This document shows positions 1 to 8,400 of a stretch of 64,000 nt of DNA, piece after piece. Below the pieces are notes generated by a model that saw only the letters and a program-made list of their open reading frames with translations, did not search any database and was not told the origin of the DNA. The stretch is from assembly GCF_946227985.1 (NCBI RefSeq), contig NZ_CAMKGL010000002.1, positions 147,266 to 211,265 on the forward strand. Direction: 5' to 3'. Made by a program: the position numbers and the translations under genes. This DNA is from Serratia quinivorans (GTDB lineage Bacteria; Pseudomonadota; Gammaproteobacteria; Enterobacterales; Enterobacteriaceae). Each line of letters begins with the position of its first letter. Within the stretch, counting starts at the first letter, position 1.

Positions 1-165
1 TATGCGGAGAACATGCGGCTGTGGAACTGGGACGTGGTGATGTTTATCACCCTGATCCTGGTGGTGGTGGTGATGATAATGGATAAAGTGTCATCCATCC
101 TGCGCAATAAATACATCATTGGCGAAGACATCCCGCTGTATCAGCAAAAAAGCCAAATCGATTGA
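1..165 (+). CDS. C-terminal fragment of an ABC transporter permease (PhnE-like)
   Basis: Open from the window edge: 54 codons then TGA. The visible part has one hydrophobic segment rich in Val, Ile and Met (about residues 14-27), followed by a basic cytoplasmic tail with the string DKVSSILRNKYI. That ending resembles phosphonate-type (PhnE) inner-membrane permeases, whose last helix is followed by an S-x-x-L-R-basic motif. The rest of the gene lies outside the window, so substrate and operon partners cannot be judged. A strong intrinsic terminator follows 25 bases after the stop, so this is the last gene of its operon. The family call rests on the tail only. Confidence 0.6.
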   Translation, partial: YAENMRLWNWDVVMFITLILVVVVMIMDKVSSILRNKYIIGEDIPLYQQKSQID

Positions 166-190
166 GAAACCCCGCTCTGATCCCTATACT

Positions 191-223
191 GCCGCACATA
201 TTCAACTGTGCGGCCGTTTTTTG
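191..223 (+). terminator. Rho-independent terminator
   Basis: An 8-bp perfect stem, GCCGCACA (191-198) with TGTGCGGC (207-214), has an 8-base loop and is followed by CGTTTTTTG. It closes the operon of the upstream permease fragment. Confidence 0.85.
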
Positions 224-240
224 TCAGCCCCTCGCGTTAA

Positions 241-365
241 TTACCCAAAGTAATTGGAATTGCGGCAAGGCGGCAACTGAACGAATGCCAATGAGCTGAC
301 TAAATTCAGCGATTTGGGTGAGTGAAGGCAGCCAACACCGCCGCAGTTTCAAGTACAAAGGGTAA
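241..365. repeat. Long extragenic palindromic element, degenerate
   Basis: The element opens with TTACCC (241-246) and closes with GGGTAA (360-365). Just inside each end are imperfect complementary arms: TTGGAATTGCGGCAAGG from about 253, and CCGCCGCAGTTTCAAG from about 339. The layout matches, from memory, a roughly 125-bp intergenic palindrome common in Serratia genomes. Two shorter relatives occur at 9849-9907 and 55611-55666. This copy lies directly against yehS and creates an artificial in-frame extension upstream of its real start. Confidence 0.65.
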
Positions 366-375
366 AGGCAATTAC

Positions 376-843
376 ATGATTAACAATGACGTACTGCGCA
401 GCGTGCGCTACATGCTGGGTATCAACGACGCGAAAATGGTTGAGATTATCAAGCTGGATAATTTCGACGTTGCGGTCTCGGCAATGAGCACTTACGTCAT
501 CAAGGAAGGTGAGCCGGGGTTCGAAAACTGCCCGGACGAAGTGATGGCGCACTTCCTGAACGGTCTGGTGTTCTTCAAACGCGGCAAGGATGACAAGTTC
601 CCGGCACCGGAAGTGGAACTGCCAATCACCAACAATCTGGTGTTGAAAAAGCTGCGCGTAGCCTTCGAGTTGAAAGATACCGATATGCACGAGATCTTCA
701 CCGCGGTTGATTTCCGTATTTCCAAGCCGGAATTGAGCGCGCTGTTCCGCAAAGAAGGCACCAAAAACTTCCGTCCTTGTGGCGATCAGATGCTGCGTTA
801 TTTCCTTAAAGGTTTGGCGCAGCGCATTCGCGGCGTAAAATAA
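376..843 (+). CDS. yehS: DUF1456 family protein YehS
   Basis: 155 residues, close to the 156 of E. coli YehS. The protein is two tandem DUF1456 repeats (about residues 3-68 and 75-150), each starting with a motif like LRSVRYMLGINDAKMVEI or LKKLRVAFELKDTDMHEI. The repeats look like a small helical, probably nucleic-acid-associated fold, but no function is established that I know of. The ATG at 376 was chosen because it gives the family length and because the 18 codons upstream are read from a palindromic repeat. Monocistronic: it has its own intergenic region and a terminator after it. Confidence 0.85.
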   Translation: MINNDVLRSVRYMLGINDAKMVEIIKLDNFDVAVSAMSTYVIKEGEPGFENCPDEVMAHFLNGLVFFKRGKDDKFPAPEVELPITNNLVLKKLRVAFELKDTDMHEIFTAVDFRISKPELSALFRKEGTKNFRPCGDQMLRYFLKGLAQRIRGVK

Positions 844-890
844 CACGTTTGGAAAGCTTCAAGCGCTGTCGCAAGACGGCGTTAGTCATG

Positions 891-923
891 ACGGCGCCGG
901 GTTTATCCCCGGCGCCGTTTTAG
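891..923. terminator. Terminator between convergent yehS and the SulP gene
   Basis: The 11-bp stem ACGGCGCCGGG (891-901) pairs with CCCGGCGCCGT (908-918), with a 6-base loop, followed by TTTTAG on the plus strand. It sits between yehS and the convergent SulP gene. The T-run serves the plus strand; the minus strand has no T-run beyond the stem. Confidence 0.75.
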
Positions 924-924
924 C

Positions 925-2424
925 TTAGGAGATATCGCGTACCAGAATATTGGTGGGCGGATGCAGACTGATATTGATCTGTTTTTCCGCCGCCGTTTGG
1001 CGGTATTCATTGAGCATTGCACGGATATCGTCGTCCAGATAATTAATCCCTTCGCAATCAATAATCACCGTGCTGTTGTGTTCAATCTGCCCCAGCAAAT
1101 GCTTCAACCGCATCTTATTGAGGAAGGTCAGGTTTTGCTGACACTGCAGCAGATAATGGTCGTCGTAGCGGGTCAGCCGCAGGGCGTGACGGTTGCTTTG
1201 ATACAGGCTCCACAGCAGTTGCGCTACCAGGCCGATGGCAATACCCGCCAGCATGCCAAACGCCAGAATACCGCCCAGGGTGGCGGCAAAGGGGACGAAC
1301 TGTTGCAGGCCCTGACGCCACAGAGTGATAAAAATACGTGGGTGCGCCAGCTTAAAACCGGTGTAGATCAGGATTGCAGCCAGGCTGGCCAATGGAATGT
1401 TGTTGAGCAGTTCGGCAAACAGCAAGGCGCTGAGCAACAACAGCACGCCATGCAGTAAAATAGATACCCGGCTGCGTGCACCGGCCTGCACGTTGGCAGA
1501 GCTACGTACAATGACGGCGGTAATCGGCAAACCGCCCAGCAGCCCACTGATGCAGTTGCCCACCCCTTGCGCGCGCAGTTCTTTATCGGGTGACGGTTCC
1601 GGCATCATCGGCGCCATCTTTTTCAACGCTTCCTGACTCAGCAGGGTTTCCAGACTGGCAACTATCGCCAGAGTAATGGCGACCAGATAGACCGACGGGT
1701 TACGCCATGCCTGCCAGTTGGGCAACGAAAATTGCCCTTGCAGCGCTTCAACGCTATCGACCGCCGGCAATTCAATTCGTGGCAGCGTGCCGATGGCGGG
1801 CCAAATCCTCTCGCCCAGCCAGACAAACAGACAGCCCCACAACACGGCGACCAGCGGGCCAGGCAATGCCGTCAGCCGCAGGCGTTGTTTGAGCGATGAC
1901 TTCCCCCAAAAAACAATCAGTAGCAGTGCCCCCAGCGTCAGCATGACCGCCGCCGGGGCAATATCCCCACGGAGTTGCTCGGTGGACGGTTTTTCACTCA
2001 GACCCTGCCCAGACGGGTAACCCATTGCCAGCGGCAACTGTTGCAGGATCAGTAAAATGCCGATGGCGGCCAACATGCCGTGGATCACGGCTCCGGGGAT
2101 CAGTGCTGCCAGTTTGCCGCCGCGCAGCAGGCCGAAGGCCAGTTGCAGTATGCCGGCCAATAGCAGGGCGAATAAGAAGGTGGAAAAGTCGCCCAGCGTC
2201 AACATGGCACCGGTGACAATGGTCACCAGTCCGGCGGCCGGGCCGCTGACCGAAAACGGCGAAGGGCTGAGCAGGGTAACGACGATGCCGCCAATCACGC
2301 CGGTGAGCAGGCCAACGAACGGCGGGACACCGCTGGCTTGTGCAATGCCCAGACTGAGCGGCAGGGCGACCAGAAAGACCACCAGCCCGGCGGGCAGGTC
2401 AAAACGCAGATCGGCACGATTCAT
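925..2424 (-). CDS. SulP family anion transporter with STAS domain (probable bicarbonate transporter)
   Basis: 499 residues. The N-terminal two thirds is a run of hydrophobic helices typical of SLC26/SulP permeases, opening with LPAGLVVFLVALPLSLGIA and the SGPAAGL element near residue 59. The C-terminal stretch (about 400-499) is a cytoplasmic STAS-like domain with the core IIDCEGINYLDDD. The start codon overlaps the stop of the carbonic anhydrase gene (ATGA), so the two are translationally coupled. Established precedent: SulP proteins paired with a carbonic anhydrase are usually bicarbonate or dicarboxylate transporters rather than sulfate permeases. Bicarbonate as substrate is inferred from that pairing. 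Confidence 0.85.
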   Translation of the reverse strand: MNRADLRFDLPAGLVVFLVALPLSLGIAQASGVPPFVGLLTGVIGGIVVTLLSPSPFSVSGPAAGLVTIVTGAMLTLGDFSTFLFALLLAGILQLAFGLLRGGKLAALIPGAVIHGMLAAIGILLILQQLPLAMGYPSGQGLSEKPSTEQLRGDIAPAAVMLTLGALLLIVFWGKSSLKQRLRLTALPGPLVAVLWGCLFVWLGERIWPAIGTLPRIELPAVDSVEALQGQFSLPNWQAWRNPSVYLVAITLAIVASLETLLSQEALKKMAPMMPEPSPDKELRAQGVGNCISGLLGGLPITAVIVRSSANVQAGARSRVSILLHGVLLLLSALLFAELLNNIPLASLAAILIYTGFKLAHPRIFITLWRQGLQQFVPFAATLGGILAFGMLAGIAIGLVAQLLWSLYQSNRHALRLTRYDDHYLLQCQQNLTFLNKMRLKHLLGQIEHNSTVIIDCEGINYLDDDIRAMLNEYRQTAAEKQINISLHPPTNILVRDIS

Positions 2425-3032
2425 GTCACCCTCCCGGCAGCGTTGCGTTGTTCCAGCACATTCAAAAATCCGTTATGCATATCGTAAATGCAGCCGACCA
2501 GCGTCAACCCGGCATTGTGTCGCCAGGCGCGTTGTATTAACTGGGTTTTGCTAAGGGTATTGAGCTGGAGCTGTACGTTGGCGTGGGCTGCTTTATTCAG
2601 GTCGTCGTCATGGGTATCGGTCTCAGCCGGCAAATGCGGCTCCAGTGTGGCTCGTAGCGCATTGAGACGGCGTGTGAGTGAGTCCTTACTGGGGGTGTGA
2701 CGGCTGCTCAGGGCAGCTTTGATCCCACCGCAACCGTAATGCCCGCAAATCACGATGGCTCCCACCTCCAGATGCTCGACCGCGTATTGCACCACGCTCA
2801 TCAAATTATCATCCTGTTCTTCGACCACGTTGGCGATATTGCGGTGTACAAACAGCTCACCGGGTTGTGCACGAACAATAGTTTCGGCGGGAACCCGGCT
2901 GTCGGAGCAGCCAATCCACAGAATGTGCGGTTTCTGCGCCTGTGCCAACTGTGGGAAGAAATTGGGATCGCGCGATTGTTGCTGAGTTGCCCAACTGCGG
3001 TTTTTGACCAGCAGATGATTAATGGATGTCAT
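2421..3032 (-). CDS. Beta-class carbonic anhydrase
   Basis: 203 residues; cytoplasmic zinc enzyme interconverting CO2 and bicarbonate. The zinc ligands of E. coli Can are visible at identical positions: Cys42 and the catalytic Asp44-Arg46 pair in GCSDSRVP, then His98 and Cys101 in CGHYGCGG. Length is slightly short of E. coli Can (220), with a shorter C terminus. Start ATG preceded by AAGGAG. First gene of a two-gene operon with the SulP transporter. It is divergent from the urea amidolyase operon, whose carboxylase consumes bicarbonate. Can-like versus CynT-like cannot be settled by eye. Confidence 0.93.
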   Translation of the reverse strand: MTSINHLLVKNRSWATQQQSRDPNFFPQLAQAQKPHILWIGCSDSRVPAETIVRAQPGELFVHRNIANVVEEQDDNLMSVVQYAVEHLEVGAIVICGHYGCGGIKAALSSRHTPSKDSLTRRLNALRATLEPHLPAETDTHDDDLNKAAHANVQLQLNTLSKTQLIQRAWRHNAGLTLVGCIYDMHNGFLNVLEQRNAAGRVT

Positions 3033-3493
3033 GAAAGCTCCTTGGGTCAGGGGATTTGGCAGCGAGAAAATTCGGCACTGACGTGCAGGCCGTCGCCACT
3101 AGCAAAAACGTCTGTCCAAGGTTAGTTCAATCACCTCACCAATGATAAGCAGGGTTTGTGTAAAGTTTTCTATATTGAGGCGGCTCTGGTTGGTTATCAG
3201 CCTTTTAATGCTATTAGGTTATAAATATATGTCGGTTATTTATTGGTTTTTAATTCTGAGTTTTTAATGCATGCCAAAATATATGTAATGCTTTAATTGG
3301 TTACTGTAATTCATTATGCTTTTTGTGTTTTGGCTTGAAAGTTGGTTGATCGCATTGTTATGTAACTAAATAATTTATTATATCCACAGGCTAATGATTT
3401 CTGATTAATCGTAAATGGGTATTCCATTGCACGCATTTAATCTAGGGTTAATTAATGAAAACCATTTTGGCATATCGCCATAATGCAATTTAT

Positions 3494-3532
3494 TGCACCT
3501 TTTTTGTTCGCCAGTTGCCCACGGCTGGTGCA
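3494..3532 (+). promoter_or_regulatory. Two tandem NtrC-like binding sites
   Basis: The NtrC pattern is GCAC-N7-GTGC. Site 1 (3495-3509) reads GCAC-N7-GTTC and site 2 (3517-3531) reads GCCC-N7-GTGC; each is one base off. Their centres are 22 bases apart, about two helical turns on the same DNA face. They lie roughly 95-120 bases before the expected start of the sigma-54 transcript, the normal enhancer distance. Confidence 0.65.
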
Positions 3533-3592
3533 GATTTTTGCCGTTTTACTATAAGTTTTTCTTATATTTTATTGAAATCAGCCGATTAAAAA

Positions 3593-3609
3593 TTGGCACG
3601 CCGGTTGCT
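3593..3609 (+). promoter_or_regulatory. Sigma-54 (RpoN) promoter
   Basis: TTGGCAC (3593-3599), five bases, then TTGCT (3605-3609). This matches the -24/-12 consensus TTGGCAC-N5-TTGCW with the invariant GG and GC at the right spacing. Transcription should begin near 3620, leaving a leader of about 30 bases before the allophanate hydrolase ATG. Confidence 0.85.
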
Positions 3610-3648
3610 GTATGAATCCCATCTTGTGTACCAGATGGAATTTTGCCG

Positions 3649-5478
3649 ATGACTCAGTCCGTTAGCCTACGCGGTTTCACCCTCAGCGAATGGCAGCACC
3701 ATTATCATACCCGCCCCGCCGGCGAGCGCATGGCCTGCGTGCGCACCACGCTGGTTGCCTTGCTGGCCAATTTGCCAGCGGATGACAATGCCTGGCTGTA
3801 TCTTGCCAGCGCGGCACAACTGGAGGCGCAGTACCAACAACTGGCCCAACGGCTTGAAGCCGTCGCCGGGGATATCAGCCGTCTGCCGCTGTTTGGTGTG
3901 CCCTTTGCGGTCAAAGACAATATCGACGTTGGCGGCTGGCCAACCACTGCCGCCTGCCCGGAGTTTGCCTATCAGGCGGCGGCGGACGCAACCGTCGTTG
4001 CCAATCTGCGCGCCGCCGGTGCGCTGGTGATCGGTAAAACCAATCTCGATCAGTTCGCTACCGGCCTGGTCGGCACCCGCTCGCCGCACGGCGCAGTGGT
4101 GAACAGTTTCGACAGTCGTTACGTCAGCGGCGGCTCCAGTTCCGGCTCGGCCTCTGTGGTGGCGCGCGGCCTGATGCCGTTCTCATTGGGTACCGATACC
4201 GCCGGTTCAGGGCGCGTCCCGGCCGGATTCAACAATATTGTCGGCCTGAAACCGACCAAGGGCTGTTTGTCGAACCGTGGCGTGGTACCCGCCTGTCGGC
4301 TGAATGATACGGTGTCGGTATTCGCACTGACGGTGGCCGATGCCGCGCTGGTGGCCGAGCTGGCCGGTGGCTATGACCCGGCCGATGCCTATTCCCGTAT
4401 CAATCCCCATACCGCCCCGGCGAGTCTCCCGGCGGCTCCCCGCTTTGCGGTACCGGCGCAGCTCGAGTTTTTCGGCGATACCCAGGCCGAGCAGGCATTT
4501 CAACGGGCACTGGAGCAGCTGCAAGGCTGCGGCGTAACGCTGGAAACCCTCGATTTTACCCCGTTCCGCGTTCTGGCGGATCAGCTCTATTACGGCCCCT
4601 GGGTGGCGGAACGCACCGTGGCGGTCGAGACAATATTGAGCGCCAATCCGCAGGCGATTAATCCGGTGGTGCGCGGCATCGTCAATAACGGCCTGAAGTA
4701 CAGCGCCTGTGACGCCTACAAGGCGGAATATCTGCGTGCCGAGCTGGCGCGGCAGATTGAACAACGGCTGGCTCCCTTCGACGCACTGGTGGTGCCGACC
4801 TCGCCGACCATTCGCACACTGGCGGAAATGGAGCAGGAGCCGGTGTTGTTCAACTCGCAGTTTGGTACCTACACCAATTTCACCAACCTGGCCGATCTGA
4901 GCGCGCTGGCACTGCCTGCGCCGATACGTGACGACGGCCTGCCTGCCGGTATCACACTGGTTGCTCCGGCCTGGCACGATCGGGCGCTGGCGTCGTTCGG
5001 TTTGCGCTGGCAACAGACTCAGGATCTGCCGTTGGGTGCGACCGGCCGCGCGCTGCCGCCGCTGAATTCTTTGACGCCGTCGGCTCAGCACGTGCAGGTA
5101 GCGGTGGTTGGCGCACACCTCAGCGGGATGCCGCTGAATTTCCAACTCACGCAGCGTGCCGCGATGTTGCTGGAGCAAACCACCACCGCGCCGTGTTACC
5201 GGCTGTACGCGCTGGCCAATACTCAGCCGCCAAAGCCGGGGCTGGTCAAAACCGAGCAGGGGGCCGCAATCCGCGTGGAACTGTGGGAGATCCCGCTGGC
5301 GCGTTTTGGCGAATTGGTGGCGGAAATCCCGGCGCCGCTGGGTATCGGCACGCTGTTGCTGGCGGATGGTCGCCGGGTGAAAGGCTTTATCTGCGAACCC
5401 TGGGCGCTGCAGGGTGCCACGGATATCACTGAATTTGGCGGCTGGCGCAACTACATCGCCAGCCAGAAGGAGGCCTGA
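3649..5478 (+). CDS. atzF: Allophanate hydrolase
   Basis: 609 residues. Hydrolyses allophanate (urea-1-carboxylate) to ammonia and CO2, the second step of urea amidolyase. The N-terminal amidase-signature domain (about 1-450) shows the Ser-cisSer-Lys triad: Lys89 in FAVKDNID, the cis-Ser region SGGSSSGSA (160-168), and nucleophile Ser187 in GTDTAGSGR. A C-terminal AtzF-type domain (about 480-600) follows, as in full-length family members. The ATG at 3649 is preferred over an upstream TTG at 3643; GATGGAA upstream is a usable ribosome site. The carboxylase starts two bases after the stop. Behind the sigma-54 promoter, so probably induced by nitrogen limitation. Confidence 0.93.
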   Translation: MTQSVSLRGFTLSEWQHHYHTRPAGERMACVRTTLVALLANLPADDNAWLYLASAAQLEAQYQQLAQRLEAVAGDISRLPLFGVPFAVKDNIDVGGWPTTAACPEFAYQAAADATVVANLRAAGALVIGKTNLDQFATGLVGTRSPHGAVVNSFDSRYVSGGSSSGSASVVARGLMPFSLGTDTAGSGRVPAGFNNIVGLKPTKGCLSNRGVVPACRLNDTVSVFALTVADAALVAELAGGYDPADAYSRINPHTAPASLPAAPRFAVPAQLEFFGDTQAEQAFQRALEQLQGCGVTLETLDFTPFRVLADQLYYGPWVAERTVAVETILSANPQAINPVVRGIVNNGLKYSACDAYKAEYLRAELARQIEQRLAPFDALVVPTSPTIRTLAEMEQEPVLFNSQFGTYTNFTNLADLSALALPAPIRDDGLPAGITLVAPAWHDRALASFGLRWQQTQDLPLGATGRALPPLNSLTPSAQHVQVAVVGAHLSGMPLNFQLTQRAAMLLEQTTTAPCYRLYALANTQPPKPGLVKTEQGAAIRVELWEIPLARFGELVAEIPAPLGIGTLLLADGRRVKGFICEPWALQGATDITEFGGWRNYIASQKEA

Positions 5479-5480
5479 TC

Positions 5481-8400
5481 ATGTTTACTACCGTATTAAT
5501 CGCCAACCGTGGCGAAATTGCCTGCCGCGCCATCCGCACCCTGAAGCGCCTGGGAGTGACCAGCGTAGCGGTTTATTCCGACGCCGACCGCAATGCACCG
5601 CACGTTACCGAAGCCGATTTGGCGGTGGCGCTGGGCGGTGAAAAGGCCGGCGACAGTTACCTGTGTATCGACAAGATCCTGGCGGCGGCAGCAGAAACCG
5701 GTGCGCAGGCGATCTATCCCGGTTATGGCTTCCTTTCCGAGAGCGCTGAGTTTGCCGACGCCTGTGAGGCGGCGGGCATCGCTTTTATCGGCCCGACGGC
5801 GGCGCAAATTCGCGAGTTCGGCCTGAAACACCGGGCGCGTGAGCTGGCGGCGCTGGCGCAGGTGCCGATGACGCCGGGCACCGGCCTGCTGGACAGCGTT
5901 GAGGAGGCGGTCAACGCCGCCGGCCAGATTGGCTACCCGGTGATGCTGAAAAGCACCGCCGGCGGTGGCGGCATTGGCCTGACGCGCTGCGATGACGAAG
6001 CCGCACTGCGCGATGCCTACGACAGCGTGAAACGGCTGGGGGAGCAGTTCTTCCGCGACTCTGGGGCTTTTATCGAGCGTTTTGTCGATCAGGCCCGTCA
6101 TGTCGAAGTCCAGATTTTCGGTGATGGTCAGGGCTGGGTGGTGGCCCTTGGCGAACGCGATTGTTCATTGCAGCGCCGCAACCAGAAAGTGGTGGAAGAA
6201 ACCCCGGCACCGAACCTGCCGACGGCTACCCGTCAGGCGCTGCATCAGGCGGCGGTGGCACTGGGGGCGTCGGTTAATTATCGCAGCGCCGGCACCGTGG
6301 AGTTTATCTACGACGGCGCGCGCGACGAATTTTATTTCCTTGAGGTCAATACTCGCTTGCAGGTGGAGCATCCGGTGACCGAGATGGTCACCGGGCTGGA
6401 CTTGATCGAATGCATGTTGCAGGTGGCGGCGGGGGATGCTCTGGATTGGGCGGCGCTGCAACGCCCACCGCAGGGGGCATCGATTGAGGTGCGTATCTAT
6501 GCCGAAGATCCGCTGAAAAACTTCCAGCCCAGTCCGGGCGTATTGACCGAGGTGCATTTCCCGGATGGGGTGCGGGTGGACGGTTGGGTCGCCACCGGCA
6601 GTGAAGTATCGGCATTTTACGATCCGATGATCGCCAAGCTGATTGTTCACGGCGAGGATCGCCGGCAGGCGCTGGAGAAAATGCGCCTGGCGCTGGGTGC
6701 TACCCGGCTGCACGGCATCGCGACGAATCTCGATTACCTGCGGCAGGTGATTGCCACCACGGCGTTCCAGACCGGCAGCGTGTGGACCCGCATGCTGGAC
6801 AGTTTCCGCTTCCAACCCAGCAGTATCGAAGTGCTGCAACCGGGCACTTACAGCAGCGTGCAGGATTACCCGGGCCGTGTCGGCTATTGGGATATCGGCG
6901 TGCCACCGTCCGGGCCGATGGACGACTTCGCTTTCCGGCTGGCCAACCGCATTGTTGGTAACCACCCCAGCGCCGCCGGGCTGGAGTTTACCCTGCAGGG
7001 GCCGACCCTGCGTTTTCATTGCGACGCCACTATTGCGCTGACCGGTGCGGACTGCCCGGCGGATTTGGATGGCGAAACGCTGGATTACTGGCAGCCGATA
7101 ACGGTTCGGGCTGGGCAGGTACTGACGATGGGCCGTGCGCGGCACGGGTGCCGTACCTATCTGGCGGTGCGAAACGGTTTTGACGTGCCGGTGTATCTGG
7201 GTAGCCGTTCGACCTTTGCCCTGGGGCAGTTTGGTGGCCATGCCGGGCGCACTCTGCGGGTGGCGGATATGCTGGCGGTGTCCCAACCGGCGTTGGCCGC
7301 GACCACCACGCCGGCACCGGTTGCCGCGCCGCAGGCGATGGATGAAAGCCTGATCCCAGAGTATGGCAACCTGTGGAACATCGGCGTGTTGTATGGGCCG
7401 CACGGCGCACCGGACTTCTTTACCCCGGCGTCTATCGACAGTTTCTTTGCCGCCGAATGGCAGGTGCATTACAACTCCAACCGGTTGGGTGTGCGCCTGT
7501 CCGGGCCAAAACCCGAGTGGGCAAGGCAGGACGGCGGTGAGGCAGGGCTGCATCCGTCCAACGTGCATGACTGCGAATATGCCATAGGTGCGATTAACTT
7601 CACCGGTGATTTCCCGGTGATCCTCACCCGCGACGGACCGAGCCTCGGTGGCTTTGTCTGCCCGGTGACCATCGCCAGGGCCGAGCTGTGGAAGGTCGGC
7701 CAGGTGAAACCGGGCGATCGCATTCGCTTCCATCCGATCGGTTTCAAACAGGCGCAATCGCTGGAACAGGCGCAGCTTGGCAGTATCGAAGCGCTGGCGG
7801 CGGTGAAGGCCATCACCCTGCCGGCACCGGATTTGACGCCGGGTACCACGGTGTCTGCCGCTATCCTGGCGGCACTGCCGGCGACAGACAACCACCCGGC
7901 GGTGGTCTATCGCCAGGCCGGTGACGGCTACATTTTGCTGGAATATGGCGACAACGTGCTCAGTCTGGCGCTGCGGCTACGCATTCATCTGCTGATGCAG
8001 TCGCTCAAGCAGGAGGCGATCCCCGGCGTCGAGGAGCTGGCACCCGGCGTGCGATCGCTGCAGATCCGCTATAACAGCCGCGTTCTGGGCCAGGCCGATT
8101 TATTGGCACGCTTGCTGGCGCGTGAACAGGCGCTGGGCGATGTCAGCCAACTGAAGGTGCCGACGCGCACGGTGTACCTGCCGATGGCGTTTGAAGACTC
8201 TGCCACCTTGGGGGCGGTGGAGCGCTATCAACAGACGGTGCGTTCGTCTGCGCCCTGGCTGCCGAACAACGTCGATTTTATCCAGCGTATCAACGGGCTC
8301 AGCATGCGTGAGCAGGTGCGCGACATCATCTTTAATGCCAGTTACCTGATCCTCGGACTGGGCGATGTTTACCTCGGCGCACCCTGCGCGGTACCGATTG

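Larger units (their letters stand above)
3033..3648. promoter_or_regulatory. Long AT-rich divergent control region, carbonic anhydrase / urea amidolyase
   Basis: About 615 bases without a credible gene, much richer in A and T than the flanks. The right end holds the sigma-54 promoter and two NtrC-like sites listed separately. The left end must hold the carbonic anhydrase promoter, but I see no clear -35/-10 pair. The middle has nothing I can name. The AT-rich character is compatible with IHF-type bending between activator sites and a sigma-54 promoter. Confidence 0.6.

Noticed and set aside
322-375. 18-codon N-terminal extension of yehS
   Set aside because: Encoded by the palindromic repeat, absent from the family, and without a ribosome site.
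3610-3648. Guanidine-I riboswitch before the urea carboxylase operon
   Set aside because: The leader after the predicted start is only about 30 bases, too short for the aptamer, and no carboxyguanidine deiminase genes are present.
6165-7895. 576-codon open frame antisense to urea carboxylase, with similar long antisense frames at 4207-5178, 10071-11252 and 36513-37922
   Set aside because: They mirror GC-rich genes, have Arg/His/Gln-rich composition, and no family motifs or ribosome sites.
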